Assembly (NCBI GenBank): GCA_937141935.1
Contig: CAKZQS010000043.1
Span: 89,152 to 145,043, forward strand
DNA: 55,892 bases
Origin: an uncultured Ectothiorhodospiraceae bacterium
Lineage (GTDB): Bacteria > Pseudomonadota > Gammaproteobacteria > Nevskiales > Oceanococcaceae
Reading direction: 5' to 3'
Made by a program: the position numbers and the translations under genes. The notes under the pieces are model-generated. The model was not told the DNA's origin and did no database searches. It was given only the letters and a program-made list of their open reading frames with translations. Shown piece after piece: positions 19,065 through 27,126 of this stretch; position 1 is the first letter of the stretch, and each line of letters opens with the position of its first letter.

Positions 19065-19934
19065 ATGGCTTCCCAATCCGGTTCCTATTTCGTCCCCGCC
19101 CCCACGGCCTGGCCCTTCTACCTGACCGTGGGCCTGGCGGTGATGCTCTATGGCGTGGCCGAGTACCTCAACGGCAATGGCGTCGGCAGCGCGCCGATCG
19201 TCATTGGCGCCGCCATCGCGATCTATTTCATCTTCGTCTGGTATCGCGGCATCATCCAGGAGAGCGAGTCCGGCAAGTACTCGGCGCAGGTGGATCGCAC
19301 CTACCGCTGGGGCATGAGTTGGTTCATTTTCTCCGAGGTGATGTTCTTCGCTGCCTTCTTCGGCGCGCTGTTCTATGCCCGCGCGCTGAGCCTGGAATGG
19401 CTGAGCGGCTCCGGCGACGGCGTGCTCACCAATGCCTACCTCTGGGCCGGCTTCGAGAAGGAATGGCCGAGCAACGGCCCGGCGGCCATGGGCGGCGATT
19501 TCGAAATCATCCCGCCCTGGGGTGTGCCCTTCCTGAACACGCTGATCCTGCTGACCTCCGGCGTGACGCTGACCTTCGCCCACCACGGCCTGCGCGAGGG
19601 CGCGCCGCGGGGCCGCGTGGTGGCCTGGATGTGGGCGACCGTGGCGCTGGGCTGCATCTTCCTGTTCTTCCAGGCCGAGGAATACGTGCTGGCCTACCAG
19701 GAGCTGAACCTGACGCTGGAATCGGGCATCTATGGCTCGACCTTCTTCATGCTCACCGGCTTCCACGGCATGCACGTGACGCTGGGCACGCTGATGCTGC
19801 TGATCATCACGCTGCGGCTGATGAAGGGCCACTTCAAGCCCGACTCGCACTTCGGTTTTGAGGGCGTGGCCTGGTACTGGCACTTCGTCGACGTGGTCTG
19901 GCTGGGCCTGTTCGTCTTCGTTTACATCCTGTAG
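19065..19934 (+). CDS. coxC: Cytochrome c oxidase subunit III
   Basis: A 289-residue, seven-helix subunit of the aa3/caa3 oxidase. Visible family features: SYFVPAPTAWPF at the N-terminus, WFIFSEVMFFAAFFGALFYAR, PFLNTLILLTSGVTLTFAHH, and TGFHGMHVTLGT, then a C-terminal YWHFVDVVWLGLFVFVYIL. ATG 19065 has CGGAGAA upstream. It is the last gene before a strong intrinsic terminator, so the structural oxidase genes form one transcription unit. Confidence 0.96.
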   Translation: MASQSGSYFVPAPTAWPFYLTVGLAVMLYGVAEYLNGNGVGSAPIVIGAAIAIYFIFVWYRGIIQESESGKYSAQVDRTYRWGMSWFIFSEVMFFAAFFGALFYARALSLEWLSGSGDGVLTNAYLWAGFEKEWPSNGPAAMGGDFEIIPPWGVPFLNTLILLTSGVTLTFAHHGLREGAPRGRVVAWMWATVALGCIFLFFQAEEYVLAYQELNLTLESGIYGSTFFMLTGFHGMHVTLGTLMLLIITLRLMKGHFKPDSHFGFEGVAWYWHFVDVVWLGLFVFVYIL

Positions 19935-19956
19935 ACGCGACGGCCAAAAACACGAA

Positions 19957-19983
19957 GGGGGGCGATGGCGCCCCCCTTTTTTT
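19957..19983 (+). terminator. Intrinsic terminator after coxC
   Basis: A perfect 8-bp GC stem (GGGGGGCG at 19957-19964, CGCCCCCC at 19969-19976), an ATGG loop and a run of seven T (19977-19983), beginning 22 bp after the coxC stop. This is a textbook rho-independent terminator for the cox operon. Confidence 0.92.
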
Positions 19984-20002
19984 GTGTGCCCCTCGCGCCC
20001 CG

Positions 20003-20212
20003 CTAGGGCACGACGCCGTGCGGTTCGATCCAGCCGAAGCGATAGGCCACAACGAGAAACACGATGATGCTGATGGACAGCCCCACCCGAACGGCGAGCG
20101 CATTGACCGTGCGCTTCTTCGGGCCGTTGTCCTGCATCAGAAAGTACATGGCGAAGCCCATGGCGGTAATGACGCCAAACAGGGCGATGACGATGATGGT
20201 TTTGGCGAGCAT
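20003..20212 (-). CDS. DUF2909 twin-transmembrane protein
   Basis: A 69-residue protein with two hydrophobic helices separated by a short polar loop (DNGPKKRTVNALAVR), ending FGWIEPHGVVP. DUF2909/twin-transmembrane proteins are regularly found between coxC and SURF1 genes, and this gene is in that exact place, on the opposite strand. The stop is TAG at 20003-20005. Its ATG (20212) directly abuts the surf1 ATG (20213) as CATATG, so any promoter and ribosome-binding site must lie inside the surf1 coding sequence. Function is unknown, probably related to oxidase assembly. Confidence 0.78.
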   Translation of the reverse strand: MLAKTIIVIALFGVITAMGFAMYFLMQDNGPKKRTVNALAVRVGLSISIIVFLVVAYRFGWIEPHGVVP

Positions 20213-20932
20213 ATGCGGCAAGGCTGGCTGAAGAACTGGCGACCCCACCCGGCCGTCGTCCTTTTGGCGCTGGCGGGCATGGGCGTTTGTACCATGCTCA
20301 GCGCCTGGCAGTACCAGCGCGGGCAGGCCAAGGCTGCCATTGAGGACGCGCGCGTGGCCGCTGGCGCGCAGCCGGCCCGCGCCGTCGCCGCGCTGGGAAC
20401 CGCGCTGCCCCTGGGCGAGCGGCTGCGGCTGCAAGGGCGCTGGGAGCCGCGCACGCTGCTGCTGGACAACCAGACGGCGCAGGGCCGCCCGGGCGCGCAT
20501 GTGTGGACGCTGTTCCGCCTGGAGTCGGGGCAGGCCCTGCTGGTCGACCGGGGCTGGACGCCGCTGCCGGGAGACCGTCAGGCGCCGGTCCGCCTGGAGC
20601 CGCCGCGGGCCGCGGCGCCGGTGGGCCTGCTGCGCGATTTGCCCACCGCCGCGCTGGCGCCGCCGCCGCAGTGCCCGCAGGCCCCGCTGCCGCGGCTGAA
20701 CTACCCCAGCATTGACGATCTGCGCTGCACGCTGGGCGAGGCCACGCTGCTGCCGGCGCTGCTGCTGCTCGACGCGCAGGCGCCCGGCGCCTACCGCCGC
20801 GCCTGGCAGCGCTTCGAAATTCCGCCCTCGCGCCACTATGGCTACGCCGTGCAGTGGGCCGCGCTGGCACTGACGATTGCCTTTCTGTTCCTGCGGTTCA
20901 ACCGCCGTCCTGCCGAGACCGCCGATGACTGA
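20213..20932 (+). CDS. SURF1-family cytochrome oxidase biogenesis protein
   Basis: A 239-residue inner-membrane protein with helices at both ends: an N-terminal helix ending SAWQYQRGQ and a C-terminal helix after HYGYAVQWAALALTIAFLF. Between them lie SURF1 motifs: LRLQGRW, LDNQTAQGRPGAHVWTLF and LLVDRGWTPLP. SURF1 proteins help heme a insertion into subunit I. The ATG at 20213 abuts the divergent DUF2909 start codon. The 3' end overlaps the next gene by 8 bp. Confidence 0.9.
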   Translation: MRQGWLKNWRPHPAVVLLALAGMGVCTMLSAWQYQRGQAKAAIEDARVAAGAQPARAVAALGTALPLGERLRLQGRWEPRTLLLDNQTAQGRPGAHVWTLFRLESGQALLVDRGWTPLPGDRQAPVRLEPPRAAAPVGLLRDLPTAALAPPPQCPQAPLPRLNYPSIDDLRCTLGEATLLPALLLLDAQAPGAYRRAWQRFEIPPSRHYGYAVQWAALALTIAFLFLRFNRRPAETADD

Positions 20933-21521
20933 TACCGACGCCCGCCGCCGCGGCCGCCGCCGGCTGCTGCTGATTGCCGCGATCTTCTTTACCCCGATGC
21001 TGCTGGCCTGGCTGGTGTACTTCGGCCCGCAGGACCTGCGCCCGGAGGGGCGCACGAACTATGGCGAGCTGCAGCAGCCGGTCGCGCCGCTGGAGCTGGC
21101 GCTGCGCGACGTGCAGGATGCGGCGCTGGCCGAGCCCTGGGATGGCAAGTGGACGCTGCTGCAGGTGCTGCCGGCCGATTGCGACGCCGCCTGCGCGGCG
21201 CGCGTGGTCGAGATGCGCCAGCTGCGCAAGTCGCTGCATCGCCGCCGTACCCGGGTGCAGCGCCTGGTGGTGCTGCCGGATGCCGCCACGGCCCAGGAGC
21301 TTGCGGCGCAATGGGGCGCCGAGCAGCCCTTCCTGCGCTATGCGGTGCTGCCGGCCAGCGACCATGCCGCGCTGGCCGCGCGCATCAATCAGGGTGACGC
21401 CGGCGCCGTGGCCCTGATCGACCCCTTGGGCAACTACGTGCTGCGCTATGCGGGCGAGGCCGACCTGCGCGGCATGTACAAGGACATCAAGCGCCTGCTC
21501 AAGCTCTCCAACATTGGTTGA
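20925..21521 (+). CDS. Sco-like, oxidase-associated thioredoxin-fold protein
   Basis: A 198-residue protein with a basic N-terminus, one helix (LLLIAAIFFTPMLLAWLVYF) and a periplasmic domain. A CxxxC motif (C86 to C90, in PADCDAACAARVVEMRQLR) is in the place of the Cu-binding CxxxC of Sco proteins, after a beta strand (WTLLQVLP), and the C-terminal VALIDPLGNYVLRY matches the DP-G strand of that fold. The Sco histidine is uncertain: H147 is the only nearby candidate and is closer to the cysteines than usual. It lies between SURF1 and ctaA, where pseudomonads have a hypothetical oxidase-associated gene. A role in CuA copper delivery is inference. Confidence 0.7.
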   Translation: MTDTDARRRGRRRLLLIAAIFFTPMLLAWLVYFGPQDLRPEGRTNYGELQQPVAPLELALRDVQDAALAEPWDGKWTLLQVLPADCDAACAARVVEMRQLRKSLHRRRTRVQRLVVLPDAATAQELAAQWGAEQPFLRYAVLPASDHAALAARINQGDAGAVALIDPLGNYVLRYAGEADLRGMYKDIKRLLKLSNIG

Positions 21522-21525
21522 ACGC

Positions 21526-22545
21526 ATGACCAAGACCGAAAGCTTTTTTGCCTTCACCGCCCGTGCCACCTGGCTGCTCTGCGCCGGCGTGGTGGTGTTG
21601 GGGGCCTATGTCCGGCTGACCGATGCCGGCCTGGGCTGCCCGGACTGGCCCGGCTGTTATGGCGAGATCCTGGTGCCGACCGACCACGCGGCCGCCAACG
21701 CCGCCTACCCGGAGCGGCCGCTGGAGACGGGCAAGGCCTGGCGCGAGATGATCCACCGCTATTTCGCCAGCGGCGTGGGCCTGGGCATCCTGCTGCTGCT
21801 GGTCAGCGGCTGGCGCCAGCGGCTGGCGCCACGCGGCTTTCTGCTCGGGCTGTTTGCGCTGGTGTGTTTTCAGGGCCTGCTGGGGGCCTGGACGGTGACC
21901 TGGCAACTCAAGCCGCTGGCGGTCAGTGCGCACCTGCTGGGCGGGATGGCCACGCTGGGCCTGCTGAGCTGGTTGAATCTAGGCTACCTGGCGCGCAAGC
22001 CCGCGCCGCCGGCGCCTGCGCGCATGCCCGCCTTCGCCGCGGTCGCGCTGCTGGTGCTGTTCGGCCAGATCTTTTTGGGCGGCTGGACCAGCAGCAACTA
22101 TGCGGCGCTGGCCTGCCCGGACTTCCCCACCTGCCATGCGCAGTGGTGGCCCGAGGCCGATTTCGCCGAGGCCTTCGTGCTCTGGCGCGGGCTGGAGCAG
22201 AACTACGAATACGGCGTGCTCGACTCGCCGGCCCGCATCGCCATCCACCTGACCCACCGCCTCGGCGCCATCGTGGCCACCCTGGTGCTGGGCGCGCTGG
22301 CCTGGGCGCTGTGGCGGGCCGCCGGCTGGCGCCGTTGGGGCGCGGCCCTGGGGGCCGCCCTGCTGGCCCAGGTGCTGATCGGCATCAGCACCGTGGAGCT
22401 GGGCCTGCCGCTGGCCGTGGCCACGGCGCATAACGCCGGGGCCGCCGTACTCATCGTTCTGCTCTTTGGGCTGAACGCGCGGCTGCGCGGTGCCAGCGCC
22501 GCTGCGAGTCCGGGCGCGCGCTTGCGCGGAGGCGCCGATGGCTGA
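21526..22545 (+). CDS. ctaA: Heme A synthase
   Basis: A 339-residue, eight-helix membrane enzyme of the COX15/CtaA family that oxidises the C8 methyl of heme O to give heme A. Family landmarks: GAYVRLTDAGLGCPDWPGCYG near the N-terminus, EMIHRYFASGVG (heme-ligand His), a SAHLLGGMATLG helix, and the second-half repeats HLTHRLGAIVATLVLG and TAHNAGAAVLIV. The ATG at 21526 follows the previous stop by 4 bp. It precedes ctaB, with which it overlaps by 8 bp. Confidence 0.94.
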   Translation: MTKTESFFAFTARATWLLCAGVVVLGAYVRLTDAGLGCPDWPGCYGEILVPTDHAAANAAYPERPLETGKAWREMIHRYFASGVGLGILLLLVSGWRQRLAPRGFLLGLFALVCFQGLLGAWTVTWQLKPLAVSAHLLGGMATLGLLSWLNLGYLARKPAPPAPARMPAFAAVALLVLFGQIFLGGWTSSNYAALACPDFPTCHAQWWPEADFAEAFVLWRGLEQNYEYGVLDSPARIAIHLTHRLGAIVATLVLGALAWALWRAAGWRRWGAALGAALLAQVLIGISTVELGLPLAVATAHNAGAAVLIVLLFGLNARLRGASAAASPGARLRGGADG

Positions 22546-23425
22546 CACTCTCGCCGCCATGAATGCCCGCTCCACCCTGCGCGAATACTGGGAACTGACC
22601 AAGCCGCGCGTCGTGATGCTGCTGGTGTTCACGGCCCTGATCGGCATGTTCCTGGCCACGCCGGAGCTGGTGCCGCTGCCGCTGCTGCTGGCGGCCAGCG
22701 CGGGCATCTGGCTCTGCGCGGCGGCCGCCGCCGTCATCAACCAGTGGGCCGACCGCGAGATCGATGCGCGCATGGCCCGCACGCGCAATCGGCCGCTGCC
22801 GACCGGTAGCGTCGGCACACCACAGGCGCTGGGTTTCGCCGCCCTGCTGTGCCTGCTGGGCGCCGCGCTGCTGGCGGTCTACGTGAACTGGCTGACGATG
22901 TGGCTGACGCTGGCCTCGCTGGTGGGTTATGCGCTGATTTACACGGTGTTCCTGAAGCGGGCGACGCCGCAGAACATCGTGATCGGCGGTGCCGCCGGCG
23001 CCGCCCCGCCGCTGCTGGGCTGGGTCGCCGTAACCGGCCAGGTCGAGGCCGAGGCGCTGATCCTGTTCCTGATCATCTTCGCCTGGACGCCGCCGCACTT
23101 CTGGGCGCTGGCGCTGGACCGCGAGAAGGAATACGCCCAGGCCGGCATCCCCATGCTGCCGGTCACCCACGGCGCGCAGTTCACCCGGCTGCACATCCTG
23201 CTGTACACGGCGATTCTCTTCGCCGTCAGTCTGCTGCCGCTGGGCATCGGCATGAGCGGCTGGATCTACGGCCTGATCGCCCTGCCGCTGGGCCTGCTGT
23301 ACTTCGTCAAGACCTGGCAGCTGTACCGCCGACCCTCGCGCGAACTACCCGGCTGGTTATTCACCTACAGCATCGTGTACCTGATGGTGATTTTCGCCGC
23401 GCTGCTGCTGGATCATTATCTGTAG
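22538..23425 (+). CDS. ctaB: Protoheme IX farnesyltransferase (heme O synthase)
   Basis: A 295-residue polytopic prenyltransferase that converts heme b to heme O, the substrate of CtaA. It has LTKPRVVMLLVFTALIG, the first Asp motif NQWADREIDARMARTRNRPL, the YTVFLKRATPQNIVIGG loop with GAAPPLLGW, and WTPPHFWALAL. ATG 22538 has a strong GGAGG ribosome-binding site and gives normal length. It ends the oxidase maturation genes. The usual sco/senC gene is not found after it. Confidence 0.95.
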   Translation: MADTLAAMNARSTLREYWELTKPRVVMLLVFTALIGMFLATPELVPLPLLLAASAGIWLCAAAAAVINQWADREIDARMARTRNRPLPTGSVGTPQALGFAALLCLLGAALLAVYVNWLTMWLTLASLVGYALIYTVFLKRATPQNIVIGGAAGAAPPLLGWVAVTGQVEAEALILFLIIFAWTPPHFWALALDREKEYAQAGIPMLPVTHGAQFTRLHILLYTAILFAVSLLPLGIGMSGWIYGLIALPLGLLYFVKTWQLYRRPSRELPGWLFTYSIVYLMVIFAALLLDHYL

Positions 23426-23443
23426 CCAGCCTTCGCGCCGTGC

Positions 23444-24322
23444 CTAATCCTTTGGCGGGCGCGGTATCAGCACGGGCGTGCGGGCCTTGTAGGCCTCGTA
23501 GTCCTCCTGGCCGCCCCATTTTTCGTCGGCGCGCTCTTCCAGCATCGGAATGCCGCTGACGCGGATCAGCAGGAAGGCGACGAACAGCGGTGACAGCCAG
23601 CCCAGCCATTGCCAGCCGGCGAAGGTGGGCGTGGCGATCAGCGCGATGCCGGTCCACAGCGTGATCTCGCCAAAGTAGTTGGGGTGGCGCGACCAGCGCC
23701 ACAGCCCGACGTCCACGAAGCGGTTCTTGTTCTCCGGCGTCGCGTTGAAGGCCGACTTCTGGCCGTCGGCGACCGCCTCGATGACAAAGCCGGCAATCCA
23801 CACCGCCAGGCCCAGCGCGGCGAGGGCGCCAAAGGGCTCGCTGCCGGCCTGGCTGATGGCGATCAGCGCGGCGTACAGCGTCAGCACCACCCACAGCCCC
23901 TGCAGCGTCCAGGTCATGGCGAAGCGCAGTGGTTTGGTCTTGATCTCGTCGAAGCGGCCGTCCTTGCCGCTGGCGCGAATGCGGCGGAACAGGAACTGCC
24001 CCAAGCGCCCGGCCCAGGCGCTGACCAGCACGGCCAGCAGCAGCGTGCGCGTGTCCATGCCCTCGGCCAGACGGGTACCGGCGGCGATCCAGATCACCGT
24101 CAGGTAGGTCAGGCTGCCGGTCAGGTCGAAATAGTGCTCGCTCTGGCTCAGGTAGGAGGGCACGAAAACGGCCCACTGCACGCCCAGCGCCAGCAGGGCC
24201 AGTGCCGGCAGCAGCGGCAGACCGGCCAGCGTGCGGCTGCCGTCGTCGGCCAGCCAGGCCAGCCCCAGCGCGATGGCGGTGGCGATCAGGATGATGGCGA
24301 GGTGCTTGAGCGCGTCGGGCAT
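23444..24322 (-). CDS. DUF1295 (steroid 5-alpha-reductase/ICMT-like) membrane protein
   Basis: A 292-residue, multi-helix membrane protein. The C-terminal part has the DUF1295 signature GLWRWSRHPNYFGEITLWTG and a final IPMLEERADEKWGGQEDYEA segment with an RTPVLIPRPPK tail; NAD(P)H or SAM binding is expected for the wider superfamily, but substrates of DUF1295 proteins are unknown. The start chosen is ATG 24322 (MPDALKHLAI), since the upstream TTG would add only six residues. It converges on ctaB, 18 bp away, and no operon partner is seen. Confidence 0.86.
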   Translation of the reverse strand: MPDALKHLAIILIATAIALGLAWLADDGSRTLAGLPLLPALALLALGVQWAVFVPSYLSQSEHYFDLTGSLTYLTVIWIAAGTRLAEGMDTRTLLLAVLVSAWAGRLGQFLFRRIRASGKDGRFDEIKTKPLRFAMTWTLQGLWVVLTLYAALIAISQAGSEPFGALAALGLAVWIAGFVIEAVADGQKSAFNATPENKNRFVDVGLWRWSRHPNYFGEITLWTGIALIATPTFAGWQWLGWLSPLFVAFLLIRVSGIPMLEERADEKWGGQEDYEAYKARTPVLIPRPPKD

Positions 24323-24422
24323 GGAGCGTCCGCAGGGCAAATCCGGACTTGCAGCCTACGTCATTGGCCCGGTGCTGCCGAGCGCTGTGGGCGCAACGTC
24401 ATCGCGCGGGGCCACCCTGAAG

Positions 24423-24478
24423 GCGCCGTATCGGTGGCGCCCTATCCCTAGTGCCATATCGGTGGTGCCATATCGCTG
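24423..24478. repeat. Four tandem 14-bp repeats
   Basis: Four head-to-tail 14-bp units without gaps: GCGCCGTATCGGTG, GCGCCCTATCCCTA, GTGCCATATCGGTG and GTGCCATATCGCTG. The consensus is G(C/T)GCC-N-TATC(C/G)(C/G)T(A/G). They lie in the 250-bp gap between the DUF1295 gene and rpoH, in no likely reading frame. The flanks do not continue the pattern. Confidence 0.75.
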
Positions 24479-24499
24479 GCCCGGCCCGGTGGCCTAATG

Positions 24500-24528
24500 A
24501 ACAACGCCCGCGCGGGGCGGGCGTTGTT
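24500..24528 (-). terminator. Hairpin terminator downstream of rpoH
   Basis: A perfect 12-bp inverted repeat, AACAACGCCCGC (24500-24511) and GCGGGCGTTGTT (24517-24528), with a 5-nt loop, lies 44 bp past the rpoH stop. A long U-tract is missing on both strands, so it may be a weak terminator or an mRNA 3'-end stabiliser. Confidence 0.6.
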
Positions 24529-24572
24529 GGGTTTGCTTGGTGCTGGCCTGCCGGCGGCCGGCGGCGACCGGC

Positions 24573-25445
24573 TTAGGCGGCTTCCAGCGCCTTGCGGATC
24601 TTCTTCATCGCGGCCGCTTCGATCTGGCGGATGCGCTCGGCCGAGACGCCATATTCGTTGGCCAGTTCCTGCAGGCCGGTCTTGGTGTCGCGGTACATCC
24701 AGCGGCGGCGGATGATGTCCTGCGAGCGCTCATCCAGGGCGGATACGGCCTGCTGCATCGTCTGCATCTGCCGCTCTTCCCATTCGGCCTCCTCGACGGC
24801 GCCGGCCGGGTCCTGGCCCTCGGCCGCGAGGTATTCCTCGGGGGCGTAGGGGGCATCCTCGGAGTCGCCACTGCCGCCCAGGCTGGTGAAGTCGATGTCT
24901 TGGCCGGACAGCCGGCGCTCCATCTGCAGCACGGTTTCCGGCTTGACGTCGAGGTCGCGGGCCACGGCCTCCACCTCGGCCAGGTTCATCCAGCCCAGGC
25001 GCTTTTTCTTGCTGCGCAGGTTAAAGAACAGCTTGCGTTGCGCCTTGGTGGTCGCGATCTTGACGATGCGCCAGTTGCGCAGGATGAACTCGTGGATTTC
25101 GGCCTTGATCCAGTGCACCGCAAAGCTGATCAGGCGCACGCCCACCTCGGGGTCGAAGCGCTTGACCGCCTTCATCAGGCCGATGTTGCCTTCCTGCACC
25201 AGGTCGGCCAGCGGCAGGCCGTAGCCCATGTAGCCGCGGGCGATGTGCACCACATGGCGCAAATTGGCCAGGATCAGCGATTGCGCCGCCTGCAGGTCTT
25301 CCTGCTCATGCAGCTCGCGCGCCAGGCGTTGCTCGTCCTCGCTCGTCAGAACCGGCACGCGGTTCACGTAGGCGATATAAGCATCCAGGCTGCCCGCCAG
25401 CGGGGCCGGCATCTGGGCGTTGTGCAAGGTGATGGCGGTATTCAT
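24573..25445 (-). CDS. rpoH: RNA polymerase heat-shock sigma factor (sigma-32)
   Basis: A 290-residue sigma-70-family factor. Region 2 has [21 protein letters not shown] and [23 protein letters not shown], the RpoH box QRKLFFNLR is at 136-144, and region 4 ends with [20 protein letters not shown]. It directs transcription of chaperone and protease genes. ATG 25445 is preferred over the in-frame ATG at 25460 because GGGAGA lies 8 bp upstream of the former. The gene follows ftsX on the same strand, the conserved ftsYEX-rpoH order, but has its own promoter overlapped by a CIRCE element. Confidence 0.97.
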   Translation of the reverse strand: MNTAITLHNAQMPAPLAGSLDAYIAYVNRVPVLTSEDEQRLARELHEQEDLQAAQSLILANLRHVVHIARGYMGYGLPLADLVQEGNIGLMKAVKRFDPEVGVRLISFAVHWIKAEIHEFILRNWRIVKIATTKAQRKLFFNLRSKKKRLGWMNLAEVEAVARDLDVKPETVLQMERRLSGQDIDFTSLGGSGDSEDAPYAPEEYLAAEGQDPAGAVEEAEWEERQMQTMQQAVSALDERSQDIIRRRWMYRDTKTGLQELANEYGVSAERIRQIEAAAMKKIRKALEAA

Positions 25446-25466
25446 CGCAGAATCTCCCATGCGGCT

Positions 25467-25496
25467 AATTTAGCACTCTCACACCGAGAGTGCCAA
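25467..25496 (-). promoter_or_regulatory. rpoH promoter overlapped by a CIRCE (HrcA) operator
   Basis: Reading the plus strand, TTAGCACTC (25470-25478), nine bases, and GAGTGCCAA (25488-25496) match CIRCE (TTAGCACTC-N9-GAGTGCTAA) at 17 of 18 arm positions. On the minus strand the same DNA contains a sigma-70 promoter: -35 TTGGCA (25496-25491), an 18-bp spacer, and extended -10 TGCTAAATT (25475-25467), 22 bp from the rpoH ATG. HrcA bound here would block the promoter. CIRCE is known mainly at groESL and dnaK operons. Confidence 0.88.
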
Positions 25497-25538
25497 CTGC
25501 GCGTCTGACACCCGCCTTTGGGGGAAGTTCCGCCCTTT

Positions 25539-26417
25539 TCAAGCCCGGCCGTCGCCGCGGCGCATCTGCTCCAGTTGCCAGCCCACGACCAGCGCCGTGG
25601 TGCCGCCGGCGAGCAGCGGCGCGGCAAAAAAGAGCGCCAGCAGGGCCCCGGCACCGACCTGCGGCGCCGCCACCGCCACCCCCAGGGCCTGCTGGATGGC
25701 CGCCAGCGGCGTGGCCAGTGCCTGCGCACCCAGCGTCAGCAACAGCGCCGCCAGCGCGGCCGCCAGCACGCCCAGCAGCACACTGTGGACCAGGTGCGGG
25801 CGCAGGATGAAGCCGTCGTTGGCGCCCAGCAGCGTCAGCACCGTAATCGTGGGTCGTTCCTGGGCCATGCGCCCGGCCACGCTGCCGGCGACGATGGCCA
25901 GGCCGGCCGCGACCAGCACCAGCGTCAGGCCCAGGCCGATGCGCCGCAGGCTGCGGTACAGCGCCTGGCTACGCTCCAGCTCGGCGCGGTCCCACCACAG
26001 GCTGGCCACGCCGGGCAGTCGCTCCCAGCCCTCGACCCGCGCGGCGCTGGCCGCGGCCTCCAGGCCGGCCGGCAGCTGCACCGTCAGCGTGGGCGGCAGC
26101 TCCAGGCCTTGCAGGCCCGGCGCATCGGGTTCCAGACCCAGAAATTCGGCGAAGGCCTGCCGCGCGGCCGCGGCGTCGAGGAACTCGCTGGCCTGCAGCG
26201 GGCCATCGGCGCGCAGCCGGCGCTCGATGGCGGCGGCGTCCTCGCCCGGCTCCAGGAACAGCACCACGCTGCCACTGCCGCGGGCGTCCAGCGCGCTGCC
26301 CAGCGCGTCGTGCAGCAGCCACAGCCAGGCCGGCAGCGCCAGCGCGCTGGCGACCACCAGCACGCTGACCACGTCGCCCAGCACCCGCGTGCGGCGCCGG
26401 CTCCAGCGCGCCATCAT
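25539..26417 (-). CDS. ftsX: Cell division permease FtsX
   Basis: A 292-residue membrane protein with the FtsX layout: an N-terminal cytoplasmic segment, TM1 (VVSVLVVASALALPAWLWLL), a periplasmic domain of about 130 residues, then three helices, with GANDGFILRPHLVHSVLLG between TM2 and TM3. FtsEX activates peptidoglycan hydrolases at the septum. Two adjacent ATG codons start the gene; the first overlaps the ftsE stop (ATGA). The C-terminus is short and basic (MRRGDGRA). Confidence 0.92.
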   Translation of the reverse strand: MMARWSRRRTRVLGDVVSVLVVASALALPAWLWLLHDALGSALDARGSGSVVLFLEPGEDAAAIERRLRADGPLQASEFLDAAAARQAFAEFLGLEPDAPGLQGLELPPTLTVQLPAGLEAAASAARVEGWERLPGVASLWWDRAELERSQALYRSLRRIGLGLTLVLVAAGLAIVAGSVAGRMAQERPTITVLTLLGANDGFILRPHLVHSVLLGVLAAALAALLLTLGAQALATPLAAIQQALGVAVAAPQVGAGALLALFFAAPLLAGGTTALVVGWQLEQMRRGDGRA

Positions 26418-27124
26418 GGCGGCCCCACCGCTCCGGGTTGCTCGGGCGCGCCGGGCCGCTCCACGACGATGCGCCGCTCGCGGATGACCCAGCGCCGCGC
26501 CGGGTGGGTCGCAATCAGCGACTCGTCATGGCTGGCCACGATCAGGCTGACGCCACGGGCATTGATCTGCCGGAACAGGTCCAGGATGTCGCGGGCCAGC
26601 GCGGGGTCGAGGTTGCCGGTGGGCTCGTCGGCCAGCACCAGGCGCGGGCCGGCCACCAGCGCGCGGGCAATCGCCACGCGGGCCGCTTCGCCGCCGGAGA
26701 GGTGGGCCGGGTGGCTCTCACCGCGCCCCTCCAGGCCGACCCGGCGCAGCGCCGAGGCCACGCGGCGGGCCTTGTCGGCCGGGTTCAGGCCGCCACGGAT
26801 GTCCAGGCTGAGCTGCACGTTGGCGGCCACGCTGCGATCCATCAGCAGCATCGGGTCCTGGAAGATCAGGCCCAGGTGGCGGCGGTAGAAGGGCATGTCC
26901 TGCGGCGGCAGCGCGGTGATGTCGCGGCCGTTGACATGCAGCTGACCATGCGAGGGCCGCTCGATGCCGGCGATCAGCCGCAGCAGCGTGCTTTTGCCGG
27001 AGCCCGAGGGGCCGGTGAGCCAGACAAACTCGCCCTCGTCCAGCTGGGCGCAAACCTGGTCCAGCACGCGCTCGCCCGGGGGGTAGCGCTTGCTGACCGC
27101 GGTCAGCTGGACCAGCTCGGGCAT
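26414..27124 (-). CDS. ftsE: Cell division ATP-binding protein FtsE
   Basis: A 236-residue ABC ATPase with Walker A GPSGSGKST (38-46), the Q-loop GLIFQDPML, signature LSGGEAARVAIARAL, Walker B LVLADEPTGNLDP and the switch His in VASHDESL. Partner of FtsX in the division complex. The ATG at 27124 (MPELVQLTAVSKRYP) gives the standard length; a longer frame upstream is antisense sequence inside ftsY. It starts 3 bp downstream of the ftsY stop and overlaps ftsX by 4 bp. Confidence 0.95.
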   Translation of the reverse strand: MPELVQLTAVSKRYPPGERVLDQVCAQLDEGEFVWLTGPSGSGKSTLLRLIAGIERPSHGQLHVNGRDITALPPQDMPFYRRHLGLIFQDPMLLMDRSVAANVQLSLDIRGGLNPADKARRVASALRRVGLEGRGESHPAHLSGGEAARVAIARALVAGPRLVLADEPTGNLDPALARDILDLFRQINARGVSLIVASHDESLIATHPARRWVIRERRIVVERPGAPEQPGAVGPP

Positions 27125-27126
27125 GC

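Noticed and set aside
20020-20050. GGTTCGATCC, which resembles a tRNA T-arm
   Set aside because: No cloverleaf, acceptor stem or CCA-side pairing surrounds it; it is part of the DUF2909 coding sequence on the minus strand.
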